Both the position numbers and the translations under genes were made by a program. From Sanchytrium tribonematis (taxonomy: Eukaryota > Sanchytriomycota > Sanchytriomycetes > Sanchytriales > Sanchytriaceae), in assembly GCA_018985235.1 (NCBI GenBank), contig JADGIG010000254.1:1-11672 (forward strand): a DNA stretch of 11,672 nucleotides, in the 5' to 3' direction. This document shows, in pieces, positions 1 through 6,889 of this stretch (within the stretch, counting starts at the first letter, position 1; the number at the start of each line of letters is the position of its first letter). Below the pieces are notes generated by a model, which worked only from the letters and a program-made list of their open reading frames with translations, did not search any database and was not told the DNA's origin.

Positions 1-1097
1 AAAGCAGTCTCATACTGTTTATGCCTCAAGTTGTCTTGCAGATGAAGCACTATATCCTCTGTTAAATTGATTTCGTATAATCCATCTCTTGTGATAAATT
101 TCTCATAAATTATACCTGCTGTGTATTCGGGATCATTCACACTTTGTAAATCATACACGGCTTTGAGAAATGATAAATTTTCAGCAGCAAATTCCCGTGT
201 TAAAAATTTTAAAAATGCATCAAAAAATTGACGTGTCTCTAAAATCATTTCTATATTCCATATTTTGGGTTTCTTCTTATAATGCATGAAATATCGTATG
301 ACTGGTATATGTAATCCAATAAATGCACCTACATTAATCATGCAAATCCAATACCAATTAATGGAAATCAAAAGTGAATCCATGGATAATCCGAAATAAG
401 GAAGAGAATTGGAGAGAATTATTGATGTAAATATCCAGATAACAAATAGCATGCTCTCATGTGCAATGCCAAAATTGTCTTTAATTTGAGTCAGCATGAT
501 AAAAACTGTTAATTCTAAAATACCAGAAATGCCACTCAATCCACCACTTACATTATCTGCAAATAGCACACAGTATGGGTTATTCTCTGTTACAGCCCAT
601 TGTGATGTCCTATATACGTAAAATAAGCCAGATAATAAAGAGGCACAAAATATGTAAAATGCACAAATACTCAAAATAAATCGATCTGTGAACCAAAATG
701 TGTGCTTAGCATACCACGATCTACATATAATTACTTTAAAGCACCATATCCGTAGTTTAAAATGACTCTGAGTCTGTAACTGCGATCTTAAATTTGAAAT
801 AATGAATAAAATACTCCTAAATGCAAACATGCTGCTGGCTAAGATGATGAATGCAGTGCCCATAATAGCCGTAAACAAGCAATATTTGTAGTCGTATGTT
901 CCATTTTCATAGGGATGACCAATTGTATGTGGTCTGCCAAGTGAAAGAACAACGCCTAAAGTTGAAATAAAAATAGTTGAGACCATCCAGGGTCTTCTGT
1001 AATATAAAAATGGTTCATTGCGGTAGAAATTCATCAAAAATATACTACCGAATATAGGAATGGCATAAATGAAGAATAAAAATCCAATAACATCCAT
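1..1097 (-). CDS. Seven-transmembrane protein with C-terminal RGS domain (partial, C-terminus beyond left edge)
   Basis: An uninterrupted frame of 365 codons starts at the ATG at 1097-1095 (context AAAATGG) and runs off the left edge. Seven hydrophobic segments can be read at roughly residues 2-22, 38-55, 80-110, 145-172, 195-215, 225-248 and 255-280. From about residue 288 the protein enters a cytosolic domain containing FFDAFLKFLTREFAAENLSF and, further on, YEKFITRDGLYEINL. These match the start and middle of an RGS box (hydrophobic FxxFL, then the EFxxEN segment, then the YxxFI segment). RGS domains accelerate GTP hydrolysis by G-alpha subunits. In known 7TM-RGS proteins, such as plant RGS1 and fungal GprK types, the membrane part is thought to tether or control the RGS domain at the plasma membrane. 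What the heptahelical part senses is unknown. The last part of the RGS box and any tail are not visible. The gene lies downstream of the ZNFX1-like gene on the same strand with 76 bases between them. Confidence 0.85.
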   Translation of the reverse strand, partial: MDVIGFLFFIYAIPIFGSIFLMNFYRNEPFLYYRRPWMVSTIFISTLGVVLSLGRPHTIGHPYENGTYDYKYCLFTAIMGTAFIILASSMFAFRSILFIISNLRSQLQTQSHFKLRIWCFKVIICRSWYAKHTFWFTDRFILSICAFYIFCASLLSGLFYVYRTSQWAVTENNPYCVLFADNVSGGLSGISGILELTVFIMLTQIKDNFGIAHESMLFVIWIFTSIILSNSLPYFGLSMDSLLISINWYWICMINVGAFIGLHIPVIRYFMHYKKKPKIWNIEMILETRQFFDAFLKFLTREFAAENLSFLKAVYDLQSVNDPEYTAGIIYEKFITRDGLYEINLTEDIVLHLQDNLRHKQYETA

Positions 1098-1130
1098 TTT
1101 GTGATTTTCAAGGAGTGTTTTAGGGGCACA

Positions 1131-1138
1131 TTTAAATA
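1131..1138 (-). promoter_or_regulatory. TATA-like box of the 7TM-RGS gene
   Basis: On the minus strand TATTTAAA lies about 33 bases upstream of the ATG at 1097, within the 76-base spacer after the ZNFX1-like gene. Its spacing fits a core promoter with a very short leader. Similar boxes lie at like distances upstream of other genes in the window. The function is inferred from composition and position only. Confidence 0.35.
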
Positions 1139-1172
1139 GAACTAGAAAATGATTGGTTGACTATGTTTAAGA

Positions 1173-1178
1173 TTTATT
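1173..1178 (-). terminator. Polyadenylation signal fused to the ZNFX1-like stop codon
   Basis: The minus strand reads CAA TAA A at the end of the ZNFX1-like gene. AATAAA therefore contains the TAA stop codon at 1176-1174. Cleavage would fall in the 76-base spacer before the RGS gene, giving a very short 3' UTR. Confidence 0.5.
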
Positions 1179-4100
1179 GCATACGTAGCACCTGACCTGA
1201 CTGTCCCAACTGTGTGTTTCCCGCTGCACTTGTATGAGCTCCACCACCAATCACAGCGTTACAATCTGGACATCTGCTGGTTTCCATTGCCATTCCACAC
1301 TCCCCAATAGTGTATCTGTGACCATTTGGACAGCTGTACCAAATCAATGGTCTATTCCCTTCTCGTTCTAACACTTTCAAGACCATTTCCATGACTTTCA
1401 TGGGTTGTCCGTCTTTAATGGCTTGAATTTGTGTTTTATACTCTTTTAGCAGGCCGATACTAGTCGAACAATCTTTTCCTTGATTCATTAATTCATAAAT
1501 TTGAAATTCAATCTGATTTGCGTTATTTAGAGCAAATTCGCAATCATTGTCAATGTCATTTTTACAATTCTGCAAAACATTCAAATAATATACGAGAGTT
1601 CTCAAGTAAAATAATTTACAATCAATCTCTTTAAATGTTAATTTAGCATTTTGTGCGATATCATTGCAATCTTTTGCAATTTCTAATGATTTCTCAAATA
1701 ATTCTTCCAAATATGTTTGGCACTCTAACTTTTCATCTTGTTGCGCTATTTTAGAATATTCTTTATTTAAATAGTCATAGACATTGATAATAATTTGCAT
1801 TTGTAGCTCATTAAGGGCTAAAATCATTTTATAGTCCCTAAATGGTACATATTTGTAAATATCTGTTTCAATGCCTTTTAGTTGTAAAAATCTCTCTGAT
1901 GCATCAATAATTCGTTTATTTGGATCATTGGCTTCCAAATCGTCTTTTATTTTTGAGATATTTTGCATGTTACTCGTGTAATGCGCTTTGGCTTTCTTTA
2001 AAACTGTCTGTTTTTTCTTTAATTTCCCAACACCATTTATTACCAATTCTTGTAATTTACTGATTTTATTCTGATATTCTACTCTAAATCTACCAGTAGA
2101 ATGATCTAATATTGCTTTTTTCCACATTCTTGAATATCGTGAAATATTTGTAATTTGTGATTTGCAATTTGGACACTTTGGAAATGCTATAATTTGATTT
2201 AATTCTAAAGAAACCACTTGGTTTTCACTAAAATGATTCTCAAATCCCAATAAACCATCCAAACTTTCAATAGAAAAGAAATGTTGGCAGGGAAGCACGA
2301 TGATTGGTGTTTTATCCAAATTTAATTCACCATAAGTCTCTAGTGTAATAGTGTCTAGCTCATCCATGTATCTATCACTACATTCTCTGCAATAATCTTG
2401 TGGTGGACATGTTTCACCACAAACTGAGGGGCACTGGTGGCCACAAATTAGCAATTTTGAGCATCTTTTGTCGCATGGAACTATAATACAAGGTGCACCA
2501 CACGGAAGGGGGCATTCATCAACATGTTCACAAAAATCTTGGCATTTTTCTAAACAAACCAAACACGAATCCGCGCAATTATTTTTGCATTTTGAGTGTT
2601 TGCAACTTGCTGGACATTTATTTGTACATTTTCCATGTGGTTCATCCTTGGAGTGACATTGTAATTTGCATGTGTGGCCATTGACGACAGCATTGCAAAT
2701 TTTACTGCAATTTGGATGGGTTTTATTTTCGCAAACATGGTACAATCCGGTACATTCATGGCCACATTCTAGAGTGCTATGGCATGGTTCATTACATTGA
2801 ATATCTTCAATTTTCTCAATACACATTTTGGCGGTAAAATGACCACATGACAATTCTACATTTTCAACAATTTCTTGACATTGAAAAGTGAGAATTTTAC
2901 CACATTCAATAGATTTAATAACATGATTACATGGTAATGTGTAGTTTTTTAATGGTTCTATGCAAGGATCGCATTCCGATTTGCACATCTTTTTGCAAAA
3001 ATGACCACATTTTAATTTTTTGAGACAATCTTCGCGACATTCTAATAATCTGTGATCTTTCACATGGCATTGAAATTTACAGCTATGGCCGCACTCCATT
3101 CTGTTGTCGCATAGTTTTGAACAGCCTCCCTCAGGTGTTAAAGTTTCAAATTCTTGTGGGGATGTCAAATATTGGATATTTCCATGAGCTTGACAAATAA
3201 TCTCTAAATTTTCACTAATTCTTCCATTTTTACTGAAACTATTCTCAATTTCTTGCCATTTAGGCTGACATTTCTTTAATAATTCAATATTTCCAAGTAC
3301 GATCATTCCATCTCTTGCACGACTTAACATCACATTTATTCGATTGTCGATATCTAAAAATCCAATGGTTTGAGATGGCAAATTTCTAACGGTAGAAATT
3401 ACAATAATTTTTGATTCTTCTCCTTGAAAATTATCAACAGTAGAAATTCGAATGCTAGAAAGGGATTGTTTCTCTACGACGGGCTCAATTTCAGAATTTT
3501 CACCTTCTTTTATTAATTCATCCATGTCTGCTTCTTCAATCACGACAATGTATTTTTGGGAAAAGATCTTTTTTAAATGTAGCATTTGCCCCAAATATGG
3601 CGTCAAAACAACAATATCAGATGGTTTATACTCTTGATCAATGAGATAATTGACAATATTTAGTGTCATTTGTGCTTCCTGTTGATTTACTTTGGATGCT
3701 TGCTCATCTTCCTTGTTTTCTTCCCAAGTGTGATTGAAAAATATCATATTTTTCGTGAATCCTTTAATATTTTCACGATTTAAACACGAATAATCATCTT
3801 TTAGTGATGGGTAATAAAGTCTTCTAGGGATTTCTGATATTTCTGGTCTCATTCTACGCTGTACATCCAACGTTTCCATTTTCATATTCAATTTTGCCAA
3901 TCTTTCAAACATTGACAAATTTATATTAAATTTGTGATGTTTGGATTCTTTGGATAGATCATGGTGATTGATTTTAGCTGTTAGCTGTTGATCATCTCCA
4001 ATTAATATGATTTGTTCTACAGATGGCTGCAAAGAGACCAAAATATGCCCCTCTAAACACTCCGCTGCTTCCTCGCAGAATACAATTTTGGGATTTATTG

Positions 4101-4821
4101 CTTTAATGATGTTTATGTTGCTGCTTAATCCAGTCGTAGTCAAACCTATGATATCCACATTTCCACGTTTTAAGAAGGCGACTTTCTCATTCGCTTGTAA
4201 TTCTCGCAATTCGCTTTTTTTAGCTTGATAATTTTTAGAAATTTTAGCAATCTCAAACTTGTAACTATCATCTAGTGCCTCTATCACATCTTGGATCAAT
4301 TCATGACGTTGAGCTAAATTTAATTTGTAAAGATCTTTTGCAAAATCAAACCCTTGATAATTTTCCAATTCAAATAATTCAAATGCTTGATCGGATAATC
4401 CCAAGACATCTTCAGCATCATTGTACCATTTTTCAAACGCAGCATTGTTTTTGAATGGCTTTTCTTGGAAATTGGTCAAATTTTGCATAAATCTTTTAAA
4501 TTTAGAGAAAAGATTTTCCTCTGGATCTGTGTTGATTTTCACCAAATCGTCTGCAACTTTCTTCATTGCGTCTAATTCTTTTCTCAATGCAAATAATCCT
4601 GGCATTGGAATTCTATTTTCTCGACAAAGTTTATTTATCTCTATTTCTTGAACTGCTGGCACTTTCGATCTGCTACCAATTCTAACAGCCGTAACATCCG
4701 TATTTTGGTCCATAATAGTTTCCAAGAAACTATCTAATGCATGATTTGTGTACGCAATGATCAAAATTGGTGTTAAGTTGAATTTGGCCTTGTTTCTCAG
4801 AAATGTTTGAATTATTCTGCT
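1174..4821 (-). CDS. ZNFX1-like helicase, 3' part: SF1 helicase motifs Ia-VI, NF-X1 zinc fingers, RZ finger
   Basis: This is the downstream part of one gene whose 5' part lies at 4812-6764. Its frame opens just after a TGA at 4824-4822, and no ATG start is needed because it continues the upstream protein. In combined numbering (about 1,863 residues; human ZNFX1 is about 1,900) the SF1 Upf1-like motifs follow in order: YTNHALDSFLE (motif Ia, about 670), FCEEAAE (II, about 897), LIGDDQQL (III, about 922), RRMRPE (IV, about 969), STVDNFQGEE (V, about 1110) and LSRARDG (VI, about 1146). A Cys/His-rich region at about 1211-1461 carries repeated CGHxC units of NF-X1 type. A LPCQHFF...CPNCK pair (about 1493-1533) comes next, then a charged, helical stretch likely to form coiled coil. 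The protein ends with an RZ-type finger, WYSCPNGHRYTIGECG with RCPDC (about 1810-1843), as in ZNFX1 and RNF213. Family roles are RNA binding, small-RNA inheritance and antiviral sensing; the RZ finger of RNF213 is a ubiquitin-ligase module. The family assignment is secure. The role in this organism is inferred. Confidence 0.9.
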   Translation of the reverse strand, partial: SRIIQTFLRNKAKFNLTPILIIAYTNHALDSFLETIMDQNTDVTAVRIGSRSKVPAVQEIEINKLCRENRIPMPGLFALRKELDAMKKVADDLVKINTDPEENLFSKFKRFMQNLTNFQEKPFKNNAAFEKWYNDAEDVLGLSDQAFELFELENYQGFDFAKDLYKLNLAQRHELIQDVIEALDDSYKFEIAKISKNYQAKKSELRELQANEKVAFLKRGNVDIIGLTTTGLSSNINIIKAINPKIVFCEEAAECLEGHILVSLQPSVEQIILIGDDQQLTAKINHHDLSKESKHHKFNINLSMFERLAKLNMKMETLDVQRRMRPEISEIPRRLYYPSLKDDYSCLNRENIKGFTKNMIFFNHTWEENKEDEQASKVNQQEAQMTLNIVNYLIDQEYKPSDIVVLTPYLGQMLHLKKIFSQKYIVVIEEADMDELIKEGENSEIEPVVEKQSLSSIRISTVDNFQGEESKIIVISTVRNLPSQTIGFLDIDNRINVMLSRARDGMIVLGNIELLKKCQPKWQEIENSFSKNGRISENLEIICQAHGNIQYLTSPQEFETLTPEGGCSKLCDNRMECGHSCKFQCHVKDHRLLECREDCLKKLKCGHFCKKMCKSECDPCIEPLKNYTLPCNHVIKSIECGKILTFQCQEIVENVELSCGHFTAKMCIEKIEDIQCNEPCHSTLECGHECTGLYHVCENKTHPNCSKICNAVVNGHTCKLQCHSKDEPHGKCTNKCPASCKHSKCKNNCADSCLVCLEKCQDFCEHVDECPLPCGAPCIIVPCDKRCSKLLICGHQCPSVCGETCPPQDYCRECSDRYMDELDTITLETYGELNLDKTPIIVLPCQHFFSIESLDGLLGFENHFSENQVVSLELNQIIAFPKCPNCKSQITNISRYSRMWKKAILDHSTGRFRVEYQNKISKLQELVINGVGKLKKKQTVLKKAKAHYTSNMQNISKIKDDLEANDPNKRIIDASERFLQLKGIETDIYKYVPFRDYKMILALNELQMQIIINVYDYLNKEYSKIAQQDEKLECQTYLEELFEKSLEIAKDCNDIAQNAKLTFKEIDCKLFYLRTLVYYLNVLQNCKNDIDNDCEFALNNANQIEFQIYELMNQGKDCSTSIGLLKEYKTQIQAIKDGQPMKVMEMVLKVLEREGNRPLIWYSCPNGHRYTIGECGMAMETSRCPDCNAVIGGGAHTSAAGNTQLGQSGQVLRMQ

Positions 4822-4824
4822 TCA
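4812..4824 (-). other. Single-base frame break in the helicase gene, next to Walker A
   Basis: The upstream frame reads GPPGTGKSYTEAE and then stops at TAA 4814-4812. The downstream frame is closed by a TGA at 4824-4822 and then reads SRIIQTFLRNK, leading into YTNHALD. In the family the Walker A motif runs straight into such a helix, so the two halves join with exactly one missing base, giving T-x-S-R-I-I-Q. The shift must lie in these 13 bases. A lost G (GGA) or A (GAAA) would explain it, typical of a homopolymer error. No GT-AG intron of suitable length restores the frame, and no canonical slippery heptamer is present. A sequencing or assembly error, or a recent mutation, is most likely. 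Confidence 0.8.
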
Positions 4825-6764
4825 GTATAAGATTTACCAGTACCTGGGGGACCTTTTATCAATGTTACTTTTTGAGTTAATGCTGCGCATAGTGCCTGTG
4901 ACTGTGTTTCATCCATGGTAGACCAATCAGATAATGCGCTTTTCACAATCTCAATAGAATCTTCTATAAGTAACTCATTTGTCTCGAGAAATAAATCCTG
5001 AGACTCTTTGTTTAACAGGTGTCTGAGATTCCATGAAGGATCAGGCACTTGAAGATACTTTGGAGGCGATTTTAAAACTTCAATATTTCCCTCGTAAGTA
5101 ATATGATTTAAAATCTCATTTTCACTATATGCTAATTCCTTTAATGCCTCCAATACTGATTTGAATCCTATTAACGAAACTTTTGGCAATTCTATTAATT
5201 TCAAAGTTTTTTGATCCATTTTAGCCCATCTTTCCGTCAAATAATCGACATCGGCCTTCTCAATTGGAAAAATAGTCACTTTTGGAGATTTTGATGCGTA
5301 TTCTTTGATGTCGGATTCCGAAATGACACAAATCATAATTCTATCATTTTCAAGTAAAAAATAACATTGATCCATTCCAAAACTGCCTTTTCTCTCATAA
5401 ATTTCCTTTAAATTTTTCTTCTTCCCGGATTTTAATGAAATTTGCTCAAATTCTAGCACAAAAGATGCTCCTTTTTCAGTCGTTGTTGGACGTAAAATTT
5501 TTACAGAATTGTAAATTTGAAGTGCGACTTTTCCAAATCTCTTGTATTCTGTTTTATTTAAGGCCTGGATAACTTTTGCTTTGGATTCAACGACTTGAAA
5601 TGCTTCTCTTAGGAAATAGACCACATCTTCTCGCATTAGTCTGAAATGGGTGTCTAATAAACAATTTAAAGGGTTTAATCCTTCCACATTGCCATTTTTC
5701 TGATTTAAAGGCAAGAATGGCTTATCTCTACTTTGCAATTCTGCTCTTGTAGGGATAATATTGATTTCTGAAAAAATCTCAAAATCATTATCGTGTCTAG
5801 ATCCAGGTCCCTTGAAGAATTTGACACTTGCTTCAACGGCAATTTTGTTAGTTTTATTTAATTTTGGCTTTGGTTGTTCTACTTTCATGATTAGTAACTC
5901 AATTCTCTCTACCATTTTCGGATCATCATCCCTGAAACAGCCTAATTGATTAGCTTGCTGATAAAGTCCTGCAAAAAGTAGAAATATTCTCTCCCATTCG
6001 GTCTTTTCTAATCTTCCCTTGATCGTATAACGAGGCACATCCAATAAAACTTTTAAAAGGGGGTAAAACATTTCCGTAAAGAAAATGGGCTTGTAGCATC
6101 TGCTGATATAGCTATCCTCCCAGTAATTACTCAATCCTCTTTTCACCAAATCTTCTAAACATTGATAATAGACCAATTCAAAGTTTTGCTTCAAGTCTAA
6201 AAATATCTCAAATGTTCTATTTTTGAATGTTTCAAGCACACTACTTTCGAATTTGTTGTCAGATAAAAAAATTAACAACGGCATTACAGTTACCTCAAAA
6301 CAATTTCGATTTCTGGCTCCTTTTTCATAGCATTGGATTTCTGGGCGCTCCAAAACAGTTTTAAAGTTTTTTAAATACGAATCAAAATGACTCACTAACA
6401 CGTCATTATGGTGCTCATTATAAAACACCATAGCAGACACGAATGAAGACAAATCATCTTCTTTGAGCTTCTCCAACGTTTCTAATCCACGATTTCCTTG
6501 AAATGTGGTGAGATGAAATGGATCAATTCCGACGCCAATTCTCTTTAAATATTCACTTCTAACTTGTCTGGCATTCTTTACTGATCGTTTTTCATGTTTA
6601 AATTGACAGTTTTCACCACTGCAGTTTCTCTTATTGCATAATAATTCTGACGCATCTTCGTGAATTCTGCCACATGACTTGTTACACCCTTTTCTTCTGC
6701 AAATAACAGCACCATTGGATTTTTTATTTTTGTTTTTATGTTTGTTTTCTCCAGACATGTGCAT
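4812..6764 (-). CDS. ZNFX1-like helicase, 5' part: CCCH fingers, N-terminal region and Walker A
   Basis: This is the 5' part of the gene that continues in another frame at 1174-4821. The start is the ATG at 6764, with a second in-frame ATG at 6758; a TTG lies just before it but is not a credible eukaryotic start. After a short Lys/Asn/His-rich basic leader there are two CCCH-type zinc knuckles: C22-C27-C31-H35 and C43-C48-C53-H57. Such a finger is common at the N-terminus of fungal ZNFX1-like proteins. The following block contains YLKRIGVGIDPFHLTTFQG and then a largely helical region up to about residue 560, corresponding to the poorly conserved N-terminal region of the family. The segment LLNKESQDLFLETN and DETQSQALCAALTQKVTLIKG (Q motif) precede Walker A GPPGTGKS at 4853-4830, which binds the nucleotide phosphates. 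The frame then stops after EAE because of the frame break. If the break is real the product would be a non-helicase fragment of about 650 residues. Confidence 0.88.
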   Translation of the reverse strand: MHMSGENKHKNKNKKSNGAVICRRKGCNKSCGRIHEDASELLCNKRNCSGENCQFKHEKRSVKNARQVRSEYLKRIGVGIDPFHLTTFQGNRGLETLEKLKEDDLSSFVSAMVFYNEHHNDVLVSHFDSYLKNFKTVLERPEIQCYEKGARNRNCFEVTVMPLLIFLSDNKFESSVLETFKNRTFEIFLDLKQNFELVYYQCLEDLVKRGLSNYWEDSYISRCYKPIFFTEMFYPLLKVLLDVPRYTIKGRLEKTEWERIFLLFAGLYQQANQLGCFRDDDPKMVERIELLIMKVEQPKPKLNKTNKIAVEASVKFFKGPGSRHDNDFEIFSEINIIPTRAELQSRDKPFLPLNQKNGNVEGLNPLNCLLDTHFRLMREDVVYFLREAFQVVESKAKVIQALNKTEYKRFGKVALQIYNSVKILRPTTTEKGASFVLEFEQISLKSGKKKNLKEIYERKGSFGMDQCYFLLENDRIMICVISESDIKEYASKSPKVTIFPIEKADVDYLTERWAKMDQKTLKLIELPKVSLIGFKSVLEALKELAYSENEILNHITYEGNIEVLKSPPKYLQVPDPSWNLRHLLNKESQDLFLETNELLIEDSIEIVKSALSDWSTMDETQSQALCAALTQKVTLIKGPPGTGKSYTEAE

Positions 6765-6889
6765 CAAGCCTCGCTAATGACCCAATATATTTCATGACAA
6801 TCTACAAGACGATATCCTTTGTGAAGTTTGATTGGATAAAATTTAAAAAAGTGATTATAACAAGAATCACGCTGCCTAGATGCATCAAA
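6765..6889. promoter_or_regulatory. Divergent promoter region between the helicase gene and the 592-residue gene
   Basis: These 125 bases separate two genes read outwards. ATATAT at 6785-6790 lies 21 or 27 bases from the two candidate helicase ATGs. On the plus strand ATTTAAA at 6841-6847 lies 43 bases before the ATG at 6890. An ATG at 6794 is in frame with the plus-strand gene but would leave almost no promoter. An ATG at 6880 is out of frame, has a weak context (T at -3, C at +4) and opens a 28-codon overlapping frame. Confidence 0.4.

Noticed and set aside
2468-4651. Short open frames on the plus strand opposite the helicase gene (for example 2468-2656, 4007-4228, 4421-4651)
   Set aside because: They are shadows of the Cys-rich and helicase coding sequence on the other strand, with no independent start context or family features.
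4764-4764. TTG start codon for a separate downstream helicase protein beginning at LIIAYTNH
   Set aside because: The sequence is eukaryotic, the frame continues upstream to 4821 with family-like residues, and Walker A lies in the adjoining frame. The same reasoning rejects TTG starts at 11666, 10787 and 6767.
4812-4830. Programmed -1 ribosomal frameshift in the helicase gene
   Set aside because: The shift window TACTGAAGCAGAATAA has no X XXY YYZ slippery heptamer, and re-pairing after a -1 slip is poor at every codon in it. An indel is simpler.
4765-4860. A short spliceosomal intron joining the two helicase frames
   Set aside because: Candidate GT-AG pairs (GT at 4843 or 4837, AG at several sites) remove the Walker A lysine and have lengths that do not restore the downstream frame. 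Without any removal, the protein aligns across the junction except for one base.
6721-6748. T-rich low-complexity run as a regulatory tract or microsatellite
   Set aside because: It is the complement of the Lys/Asn/His-rich leader codons of the helicase gene and needs no other explanation.
6794-6889. 32-residue N-terminal extension of the 592-residue protein from the ATG at 6794
   Set aside because: It would place the start 29 bases from the divergent helicase ATG and across the TATA-like ATTTAAA at 6841. The ATG at 6890 has a stronger context.
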